This document shows positions 24,501 through 36,500 of a DNA stretch of 64,000 nt, piece after piece; position 1 is the stretch's first letter; the number at the start of each line of letters is the position of its first letter. The DNA lies in assembly GCA_958510825.1 (NCBI GenBank), contig OY294046.1, positions 4,836,001 to 4,900,000 on the forward strand. Direction: 5' to 3'. Below the pieces are notes generated by a model that saw only the letters and a list, made by a program, of their open reading frames with translations, ran no database searches and was not told where the DNA came from. Origin of the DNA: Brachypterus glaber. Its lineage: Eukaryota; Arthropoda; Insecta; Coleoptera; Kateretidae. The position numbers and the translations under genes are program-made.

Positions 24501-27500
24501 TTGAGGACACCGGGATATTCCCACTGGGAACTTCCCAGTGGAAAAGTTCCCCAAGATGACTGGAGGAACTAGTTCCTCTAGGCTAAAGCCTCCAGATATA
24601 TACGACTCACAATACCAATCCGATAATGTGTATCGAATTAGCTGACCAGTAAGATAATTACTAGTTAATTACTAGTTATTACTAGTAGTATATCCTTATA
24701 AAGTAAGTAAGTAAGTAAGTAAGTATCTTTATTGCATACGTATATACAAATGGAAGGAGCTCAACAGGGTTGATTTTCAGCTCCCCCTAAAAATTTCAAA
24801 TACATGTAACAAAACAAAGAAGTTTAAATCTAACAAATTTAAACAAATATAAGAAAAGTATATAAAACTATGAATTATAATCAGACTTTTGTAAATTTAA
24901 AGTTATGTCTTTAATTGTTCTTCTAAATATATAGGAAGAACTATTTAAATACTCAAAAAACTCATTTAAAGAAGAAGGAGCCCTATACTCAAAACAACCT
25001 TTAAATTTACTCAGTCTATATCTTGGTAAATTATAGCTATCAGTTCTTAAATTTCTGTCGTGTAATTCGGAACGTAAATTAAGCAGATTAAACAGGTAGT
25101 CAGGGGTTTTAGATTTTGAAATATTAAAAACATTTTGAGCAAATAATATTTTTATACGATTTTCTATTCTTAGTTCATTGTGATTATTGATAAAGGGCGA
25201 AACGTGCTCCCCAAAGGGGACATTACAGACAAACCGAAAACAAGCATTTTGAATTTTTTGTAGTTTATTTTTTTTCTCTACAGTTAAGAAGTTATAGAAT
25301 ACTGAACAACAATATTCTATATGTGGATAAACAAGAGATTTAATAAGTTTTAGTTTAAGTTCCTCGGGCAACAGAAATTTAAATTGATATAAAGACTTCA
25401 ATACACAAAAACATTTTCTATATATATGCATAACATGATAATCAAAACTTAAGTAAGAGTCGACAAAAAGACCTAGATTTTTAGCATTATTAACAAATTG
25501 GATAATGGAACCATTTATAACAATATTAATTTTATTCAAATTGATTTTATTAAGCAGAGGTCTTGTTCCGATACACATCGCCACAGACTTACTTGGATTA
25601 ATCCGTAAACCATTTTTTGTACACCAAACATAAAATTTATCGAGTTCACTGTTTAGCGTATCAATTGTTTCTTTAATTTTATTTATCTTACAGGAGATGT
25701 ATATTTGTATATCGTCCGCATACATATGTATTACGCAGACAATAAAAACATTAGGCAAATCTATAAGATAAATACAAAAAAGTATCGGAGAGAGAATGCC
25801 GCCTTGCGGCACGCCACTCTTAGTAAACAGAATTAATGACTCTTTGTCGTTAATTTTAACTACTTGCGACCTTAGTTTTAAGTAATCTTCGAACCATTTT
25901 AGTTCATTATCTCGAACATTTATATAGAAAAGTTTGGCTAGAAGCAAATCAAAATCAACCAAATCAAATGCTTTGGATTGGTCTAGTAGAACTAGAAATG
26001 TTATCATAGTCTGATCCATATTTAATGCAATATCATTCAAAACCTTTTGTAGGGCAGTACTAGTACTATATCCAGATCTAAACCCCGATTGCATTTTTGG
26101 CAAAATTTTATGAGATTCCAAATATTGTTTTAGTCGAATTGCTATAATTTTTTCTATAACTTTTAAAAATATTGATGTAATGCTAATAGGACGCAGGTCT
26201 TTAAATTCTTTTGGTTTATTTATCTTGGGTAAAGGTTTTACAGCAGAAATTTTCCAAACTTCTGGTATAATTCCATTACTTATAGACTTATTAAATAAAT
26301 TTTTGACTACCGGAATACAAAATGGCATAACTAATTTTAGCATTTTAGCATTAATATTATCTAAACCATAAGCATTTGTTTTAATTAAATTCAGGTTTTT
26401 GAAAATATCATCTTCGGATATATCACCTAGTTTGAACTTTATGGGTTCAGTAAAAAAGCTGTTAGCCTTAAAAGATGATTTTAAGTTTTCATCTACCTGA
26501 GAGTTTCCCGCAGCGTCAATGAAGTATTCATTTATTTTATTTACGTCATTTAATTCCTCTGGTAGCTCATTAGCTGCCTTTTAATACTACTATTCCTAGA
26601 AGGCGATTTTATTTGTTTAAAAAGTTTAGTTAGTGGTAGGAAATAACATGTGGCGCCACCTATAGCATAACGCTGTCAAGTGCACTGAAATTGAAACATT
26701 ACAGAAGCCTGTACTATTCGGCAATCGTTCTCAATCGGGTTCCGGGCAACATTTGCTATTTCACGTGGAAGTCATTATGACATCATTTAATGATTTAACG
26801 TTAAATGTATACACTTCATAAAAACTTCTTAACAAACTCATAACATGATCACAAAATCATGAGATGTGCTCATCATGATGTTCGTATGAGTACAAAACGT
26901 GGAAATCATAACATGATGCTGTCATGAGGCCTCATGAGTTCATGGATATTGTCCGGGAACTTGTTGTGGTTACAGAGACAAAACTTTTTTAAGGATCTGG
27001 TAAGCAGTAGTAATATAAAGTTTGCTGTCTTGATAAGTACAACAATTTGTCTTATTGCTCTTACCAGATTTCTGGTTGTAGAACCAGAAAAATAATTGTT
27101 CTGTATTTAACTACTAATCCGGTTGACCCAACTAGATTTTTTAAGTAGTGCAATAATTGATTCTATAGACCACATTAGGGTCACTCGATTGGTTGTTGCT
27201 TTGTCTAGCTGGTGTGTTAGTGTGTTTTGGTGGTTCGTCGGTTTGGGCTTTTTGTAGGCGACAACTTCTACAAACCTAAATAACTATAGCTATTGTGGTT
27301 ATAACCACCCAACACTAGACAAAGTAACAACTGGTCGAGTGACCCTAGACCACATGAACCAAATAACAAAACACGGTCTTAATAAAATTTGTGAATTTTG
27401 CTTGGTTCATTTTAAAATTTGAAAAGTTTAGTTAACGATGCTTACACGGCAAATACCGCAAATTTTACATTTTGTTTAACCTCGTACTATTCTACTTAAT

Positions 27501-30500
27501 TAAGCATCCCCTAAGTCCAGGACTTGTGTGGGCTAGTAGTAGAGGGAACCACCGGCTTTAATTGACTTTCGAACCAATTTATAGGGAGTGTCCGCTTCAC
27601 TTATGCCTTCGCCAAATTTCAATTATTAATTAACTGAAAAAGGCAAATCGGCGCCGGTGAGAATCGAACTCACGCTATTTGGGTAGTAAACTCACCAAGT
27701 ACGACGCGGTAGTCTACTATACCAATCCTCCCAATCCTCCCCTACATGTAATCTGTATAGTATACAGTCTACACAGTGAATACAGTGTATACAGGCTCTC
27801 TGGTTTCAATTTTTCCACACTGTACAAAAGGAGCGTTTATGTGCAGCTCTTTATGCAGCGTTTTGATAAACTGCGCATGCACTGACCGTTTTTCAATATG
27901 TTATTTTAAATAAAATACATTTTTTTACAAAAAAAAAAACACCAAACAGACGCCAAATCAACGTTAACGTAAACCAAGGCCCCCTCATTAAAAAAAAGTC
28001 CAAACCAAGAAAAAACCAAAACAAACTCCTGCACATAGAGCTGCATTTATGCGCTTGTCTGTAAAAACCATTGCTGGAAACAAGCTGTCAAAATAGCTAC
28101 ACTGACATTTTCCTTAAAAAAAATACACCATGTTATTTTTCGTTAAAACAACATCGAAAATTAATAATATATTATTTAAAATAAAAGAAAACTATTACTG
28201 TACAGCATTCAAATTAGAAACAACGCCATACAAACTATTTAAACTAGATTCTGGGCCATCAACATCAGTAAGTTTGACGAAAAAAGATGGGCTAGAATTA
28301 TACGAAAAACTAAATATGATCCGAAGAATGGAGACAGAAATTGGTAACCTTTACAAATCAAAACACGTCAGAGGATTTTGTCACTTATATTCTGGACAAG
28401 AAGCTATTGCAGTTGGGATAAAAGCTTCTTTGAGGCCAGAAGATACCATAATCACTGCTTACAGATCGCATGGTTTTACATTACTATCTGGAGTACCTAT
28501 GTTGAAGATTTTATCCGAGCTATTAGGTATAAATGTTAATCCACTGAACTTTAAAAAAGTATTAATTTATTTAAACCATAGAACAAATTGTTATCTCTCC
28601 AAAATATAAATTTAATTGTCTATTAAACAAACATTACAGCGACAATTGTTTCGACTTTTTTAACATAAAGTCATTTTCAAGCTACAAATAATAAAAAATT
28701 AGGTTGAAAATGGTACAATTCCTTTTAGAAAAACTTACTTTTTAAATTTATAAACAAATTAACTTGAGTACACATTATTAGAAATGTCATACTGACCTTA
28801 ACAATATTATTTTTATACAATCTTAAAAATTAAACAAAAAGAAAACTACAATAAGTTAAAATAAAATAAATTAATGAAATCTAAAATTTAAAATTGAATA
28901 AAAATCTGGGACATCTATCATAAAGTAATCCAAACTATATTTGAAACAGACTAAAGAAATTATCTTTAAACTGCAAAAAAGTAGTTGAACATAAAAAAGG
29001 GAAAAGATTTTTTGCAGTTTAAAGATAATTCCTTTAGTCTGTTTCAAATATAGTTTGGATTACTTTATGATAGATGTCCCAGATTTTTATTCAATTTTAA
29101 ATTTTAGATTTCATTAATTTATTTTATTTTAACTTATTGTAGTTTTCTTTTTGTTTAATTTTTAAGATTGTATAAAAATAATATTGTTAAGGTCAGTATG
29201 ACATTTCTAATAATGTGTACTCAAGTTAATTTGTTTATAAATTTAAAAAGTAAGTTTTTCTAAAAGGAATTGTACCATTTTCAACCTAATTTTTTATTAT
29301 TTGTAGCTTGAAAATGACTTTATGTTAAAAAAGTCGAAACAATTGTCGCTGTAATGTTTGTTTAATAGACAATTAAATTTATATTTTGGAGAGATAACAA
29401 TTTGTTCTATGGTTTATTTAAATCAACTCCAATATGAGTAAGGATCAAGAATTTCTTAATTTTATTAATTTATTATTCCATCAATCTATTTTCTAATCAT
29501 CGTACAGAGTGATATTGGTAGACTGACAGTTTCGGGCTGCTGGCCCTCTTCAGTACCAAGAGTCAACTCTGCACGCTGATTAAGAAAACGTTTTTAGACT
29601 TTACTTTTTTAAAAAAGTGTCCCACCTAAAATTTTGCCCAAGCTTGATGTCCAATCTCACCAACATATTAGTCACAGTAACACTTTGTTGGAAAAACTGA
29701 GCACAGCGTGTGTCCCCATTAGCATATAACACAGTGCGACCCTGCAATTTTATAGTTTTAAGAGATGTGCACCAAAAGTTTTTTTTAGATTAATAAAATA
29801 GGTTTATTGGTTATTAAAAATCACTATGTTTAAAAATCGCAACAGATCCTTTTGATAATTTAAAGCATATTTTAATATTTTTTTTAATTTTAATTTTTTT
29901 TAAACTCTTTTAAACGTATTATCTCGCCTAATAAACTTATTAAAAAAAAAAAACCTTAAAAAAAGTTTAAACAATTATAAATCCCATTAAATACCATTTA
30001 TTGCGCGTTAATACCTGAATTAAATTACAAATTAGTATTGTATTTTTCTTAAACATCTAAAAACTAAAAACTTTTAAAAAACGTTACCTTAAAAACTAAA
30101 TTAAATCCTATTAGATGAAAATTCAATAACTGCCTTTAAAAGTTGCTGACCATAGCGTGGGTCGTTAACATTATTCATTTTGTGTTTATTCCAGACAGTA
30201 AGGAATTCTCTGTGAATAGACTCCCCAGCCTGTTCTGACCAAATTACTAAGCCACTCTCTAAATAGGAAACACTGTCTTTATGGTGATGTAATATGCAAT
30301 GAATTTTAGGAGTTTTTGATACCCCGGAATCATTTAAAACTGCTTCCAGATGTTTGAGATCTGATTCGAGTTGTACTTCAGTTTTTGTTGTACCGAAACA
30401 TTTATCGACGACTTTGTTCATCACATTGAATGACGCAACAAATGGCATAACCAGAACTTGATTCACATTTCCCAGTACTTCTTTTGATGTTAATTCATTG

Positions 30501-33500
30501 GCATGCTTTAGGAGCTTTCTACAAGCATTGTAACGTCAACCTATCCTTGCCCCTATTGTCATTTTCTCTGCAAGAAATGAGAGCGTATAAATCTGCTGCC
30601 AAGGAGCTAAGAACCTATGGTGATTTGGAAATTAATTTTAATAAATTTAGTTTATCATTAGATAAGAACATTAAAAGAGCCAAAGAGTCTTTTAGTGTTG
30701 TCAATCTAATAGGATTTAATTTAGTTTTTAAGGCAACGTTTTTTAAAAGTTTTTAGTTTTTAGATGTTTAAGAAAAATACAATACTAATTTGTAATTTAA
30801 TTCAGGTATTAACGCGCAATAAATGGTACTTAATAGGATTTATAATTGTTTAAACTTTTTTTAAGGTTCACTGAAGGGCTCACTAGCGTAATTTTTTTTA
30901 AATAAGTTTATTAGGCAAGATAATACGTTTAAAAGAGTTTAAAAAAAAATGAAAATAAAAAAAAATATTAAAATAGGCTTTAAATTATCAAAAGGATCTG
31001 TTGCGATTTTTAAACATAGTGATTTTTAATAACCAATAAACCTATTTTATTAATCTAAAAAAAACTTTTGGTGCACATCTCTTAAAACTTATAAAATGCA
31101 GGGTCGCACTGTGATAAACTCAATACTGAGCTGGCAATGAGCGTTAAATTAGTAGATTAATTTGCGAATTAACAAACTGTACTGACAAGACTTATAGGTA
31201 TATAGAAAAAGTCTTGTTGCTGGTGAGATAAAATATATATATATAAACCCCTGTCATTATCAACTCGAAGGTGGTGGAAAGTATAACTGGGAGAGGAGGA
31301 GGTCAAAAGTTAAAAAGACATTTAATTTCAGCTATGTAGGTTTATATCTATATTGATATAATCCTTACCTTCCAGGGTGTGACAATTGTGACTTTACTTC
31401 TTTATTTTTTCTTTAAGGCAATATTAATCCAAAATACTTTTATAAACTTTCTATGTATGCAAAAAAATATGCAAATTTAATTCAGTATAATACAGTTCTC
31501 CTGAAACTCAAAGGAAACAAAAACTAGAGCAAAAACTAAGTAGACCAAGGTTGTTCCTCCAGACAGACACCACGACCTTTATTAGAAAGTCGAACAGGCT
31601 TAACGAGGTAGTGGGATTGTCGTATCACCGGGACAGCTCGAGTCCAACCGAATTAGTTCTTCTTCTTCTTCCTTTATTTTGGCCTTTTCTCAGTGAGATA
31701 ATTAGCCAGATCCCTCTTAGTTACTCAATTCACCAAGAGTGGTTCTTGTCTAGCTTTTCACCATGCCCACTCCTGTTTTAATTATATAAAATTTCCAGTC
31801 TTCTGTAAGACCTTTTCTTTTTCTTTTCCTTTTTCCCTTTTCGTGTTTACTGTTGGTTGTGTTAGCTGTTGCCAAGGCAGTTTTTTCTAATTTGTAATTA
31901 TATTTGCGCATGCGCTGTATATAAAAAATTTTGTACGTATAAAAACTTCTTCACGTGTTAGTTGCTTCCAAATCAAAATTTATCAGCATTATAATGATTA
32001 AAAAACATAAAATTCCCTTCTTACTCCAATATAATCACATGTTCGTCATTTTACTGCACATCTTTCATACAATCACTATAAAATATATAAAATCGATTCT
32101 GGGGCATATCTAAGATAGCAAATAAATAAATAAATAACTAATACTAAAAGACTTGATGCTAAAAAATTAAACGCGCTTAACGTATTACTAATTCTTGCCA
32201 AAAGTACATATTACTCGTTTCACGGATGAAAAGCAACTGAAACCGAATTAGTTGTCACTATAATACTAAGTTCTACTAATTAAATTTTTAGGGAAAGTAA
32301 CTGGATGTTCCAGAGGAAGGGGTGGATCAATGCATACTTACGGACCCAACTTCTACGGAGGAAATGGTATAGTTGGAGCCCATGTACCAGTGGGAACTGG
32401 ATTGGGATTTGCGCATAAATACAATAATAGTAAAGCTATAAGCGTAACTTTGTACGGAGATGGTGCTGCCAATCAGGGTCAAGTTTACGAATCGTTTAAT
32501 ATAGCGAAATTATCTGGCCTTCCTGTGCTATTTGTTTGCGAAAATAACGGTTATGGCATGGGCACAAGCGCATCTAGATCTTCTGCAAGTACAGCATATT
32601 ATACCAGAGCAGATTATATTCCTGGTATATGGGTCGATGGAATGGATCTCTTAGCTACCAGAGAAGCTACAAGATTTGCTATAGAATACATTAACTCTGG
32701 TAAAGCTTTAAACAAGGCGTGCAAGAACCTGTAAAAAACTATAACGATGTTTCCTAGCAAAAATTTAGATAAGTAAACATTTATCCTTCTAAATAATGGG
32801 CTAAGTGTTACAGAACTTATAGTAAAATGCTATAGGTTCTCACTTAGGAGATAATGCGTAGTATTTCCTTGAGAACAACCAGACTAAAACAACTCGCTCA
32901 GGGCCATAGCGAAGAAGATTTTGTGAGGAGGAGGTCAGCTTTTTTTAGCCTAAAATGACTCTCTCCCCCATAGCTACGGCTCTGAACTCGCTAAACTTCC
33001 AGTTTTAATACTACAGGTTTTTACAAGTTCTTACGTTTAGTAAGTACATATCGTCGCCTTCCTTAAAAAGGGGCTTTTATCAAAATGTATTGATGCAAAA
33101 TACCAACATATTGATTTGCCAATGAACACTCACTCACTTTATGTATAAGTGTAATTTTGAGATAAGCCCCTTCGTAAGGAAGACGACGATATATACTATA
33201 GTTTTCTTGCCAAAATCATACCAGAATTTATATTTTCCTTTGTTTTTTTTGTAGAAAGTTTCCAGTTAAATGTAAATATATTTTAAATAAGTTATTTTTA
33301 CAGGGAAAGGACCTTTATTAATGGAAGCTGAAACATACAGATATTATGGTCATTCTATGTCCGATCCTGGAAGTAGTTATCGCACTCGAGAAGAAGTTAA
33401 AAGTATTCGAGATAACAAAGATCCAATACATGTATTTAAAAACAAATTATTAACAGCAAATATAGCAACTAAAGAGGAACTAAAAAAAATTGAGGATAGC

Positions 33501-36500
33501 GCAAAGAAATATTGCGCTGAAATCGTAAGTAAAGCTAAACTGGAAAAAGAGGTAGAGCCTAGTGATCTTACTGCAGACATATATGCTTCATACATTGGAG
33601 AAGATATAAGAAATATTGATGCCTTTCATCCATTAGCTCATAAGAGGGTTGGACCAGCTATAAATATGTAAGTTTTACAGATCAGCTATAAATATGTAAG
33701 TTTTACAGATGACAGCTATAACTATGTTATGAAATTGACAGATTTTTTTGCATTTTTGGATTAAAAATTTCATGAGACGTCGAGAAAGTATAAAATAAAT
33801 GGGTGTTAAAAAATGTCGACCATTTGTCTGTGTTTTAATCTTATAACTATTGAAGAAAATGTCAGATTTAAAATATTCTTTTACCTAACTATTTGCGACA
33901 AATTAAATATGGTTAAAATTGCAATATTGGGTAAAGAAGAAAAAAGGAACTAAAATTTTTGGCCAAAAATAAATATTTTTGTGATAACTCGCTTATTATT
34001 GATGATTGCACAGCAAATATTTCCCAACTTAAAATTGAGAAAACTCCAAAAAAAAGTTTTACCCCTAACGGAAAAGTTTGATAACTAAAAAAAAGGTCCT
34101 CATCTCAAAAAATTCCCAACTCAAAAAAAAGCTTTAACCCTGACAGAAAATTTTGATGACTAAAAAGAAAAAGGACTTCACATCCAAAAAAATTCCAAAC
34201 TCCAAAAAAAGGCTTTACCCCTGTCAGAAAAATTTGATGACTAAAAGTTCTGAAAAAAATGCCAACTGTACTCTCCAATTTGACCAACTACAGGAAAAAG
34301 CTTTAACCCTGACTGACCAATTTCCCAACTGTACCTCCAATTTACCCAACTAGGTATTCTACAAATTCCGAAATCCCACACTCAATTTTACCAACTGTAA
34401 AGTGGATTTTTCCAAATGGACAGTGGATTTTACCAACTCGAGCATGATTGGTGGGTGGCGCCCTACTACCCCTCATGGGAACACCCCTGCCCAAAGGATA
34501 TACATTTCAGTTTGTTTCATATATTTAAATGTGTTTTTTTTTTCAGAGACAGAAGCCAGCAACAAGTAAAAGATAAAACTAAACAAACCAACTGACTTAT
34601 AATATTTTATTACTTGTAAAATGGTATATAAATAATTTTCTTTAAAATAAATTAGAATTTTGAGTTATACATTTATTATACATTATTCCTTCAGGTAACT
34701 TTCATCCTCTTCTTTAAGGTTCATCATTTTCTTTACGGTTAAAATTTACAACACAATTGACACGAACGAACTAGCTTAGGACGCTATCATGTTGATCCGT
34801 CGCCATGGAAACAAGTGTCTTAGCCCATAATGTTACACGTTTGTATAATCAAGCTATTTGTTTTTATGAAATAATTATGCGTGCGCAAAAGACCTTCTTT
34901 CCATACGCACATGCGTGCGAAAGAAGATATCTTTCCGCACGCTCATGGAAAAAATATTTTCAGTTAATTACGTGATGTTATTTTTTTATTTCTATATCTC
35001 CTAATATTTCAACAAAGGACTGTAAAAAATTGTCTCCTGATGATAATAAGCTTTTTAATGGTAATGATGTGCAAACAGATAAAAGATGATGCAATTGTGA
35101 CAATTAACACTGAAATGTAGCCAGCAAGTCTCAAGACAATAAAACATTCACTATGAGGAGCTCTGGTTCTATGGACTGAAAAAAAGGAAAAATAAAGTCC
35201 ATTAACTTGGTCTATACGTATAGAGTATAAGTATACTTAAGGGAACGTTCAAGTATTACGTAACGCAAAATTTGGCCAATTTTGACTCCCCCCCCCATGT
35301 AACGCGGCGTAACATTTTCGAGACCGATATTGCCCTCTCGAAAATTAACCTGCTTGGCTGACGCCAGATTAATTTTCTCATGGGCAATATCTTACTTTAC
35401 CCACTAGTACCATAAATAACTATTGTTTAACCCTATTTATTTTATTATACTACGTATAGATTAAGTTAGTGAAATAAATAAATAAAATATCAAAAATTTC
35501 TAAAGGGTAGGTACTCTAAACATTTAGAAAGAGAGAAAATTACAAATAACGGACCACGTTGTTTTCTACTCGGCAGGATGTTGTGAATATCATTTTTTCC
35601 ATCCTCTGGTGATTGCAGGCCACAACAGAAGTCCGCATCTGCAACAGCAAAGCGTGATTTGGTGAACTGGTGATAAAGCTTCTCAAAATGTACATTATAC
35701 CATAATAGCATTGTTACAGGTGTCTTCGTTTCAATTACCTCGAAATGACATATTTTGACATTTGTCATATTTTGATTAATAAAACCAAATATTGCACAAA
35801 TTCTTTCAAAAACTAATAATTTTCTTTGAAAATGGATCAGATTAGATCCCGAAACGTTAGAAGTTAACTTTTATTCAGTTTTTCGTTTTTTTTTTTATTA
35901 TTTTAACGATTTATCAAGAATTTTATTAAAAATTCTTTATTTAGGCAAATTTTTTAAACTTTGGTAAGGTACTGACTAATAATATTTTTTAGGTAAAGAA
36001 GATATAGCAGATAAGTATTATTTTAAACGCAATACCTTACCAGCGCATCTAGAAATAGGTGCGCCTGCTAAGAAAATTTTAATTTTATTTTCTGTTTTAG
36101 ATTTTTTATGGGTATAAATAATCATTGAGGCGAAATGGCTCAAATTAATAATACTGCAAGCATTGCCATATTTTGTGCATATAAATATTTTAGAGTAGAC
36201 CGGGGCTAGTTGCAGGGATAAGTTGTTGAAGTATTTATATATAATATATAAAAATTAAAAAGTTAAATAGTTTTCTACATCTAACTGAATTTAACCTCTG
36301 CGTTATAAAAGTGATATTTATCATTAACCAAACATAAAAGCAATAAATTAAAAGAGCAGAAAGATAAACCAAAAAATGTAAAAATTAAAGAGTCCAGTAT
36401 TTATCATTTATCGTTTAAGATATAATACATAATAAAGTTGATAATTTTTTAACGTTTTTATCAACCAATCATTTAACAATATTTCTGGCCACGAGTTTAG

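Larger units (their letters stand above)
23447..26796. repeat. Tandem duplication, unit about 716 bp (2.07 units), second unit split by a LINE
   Basis: Unit 1 is 23447-24162. Unit 2 is 24163-24703 plus 26572-26746. A third start (26747-26796) matches for 50 bases and then diverges. Units are nearly identical. Landmarks per unit: CAACATTTGCTATTTCACG, GCGCATGCGCAAAC, (CA)n, CTAGTTAATTACTAGTTATT. Confidence 0.88.

Noticed and set aside
28527..28609. Extension of Pdha ORF past 28526
   Set aside because: Family alignment breaks at SELLG, a GT donor sits there, and exon 2 restores the frame and the conserved sequence.
33668..33671. Stop after VGPAINM as the true Pdha C-terminus
   Set aside because: A strong GTAAGT donor overlaps the stop, and a phase-matched final exon with a T-rich acceptor and poly(A) signal follows. 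Kept only as an alternative isoform.
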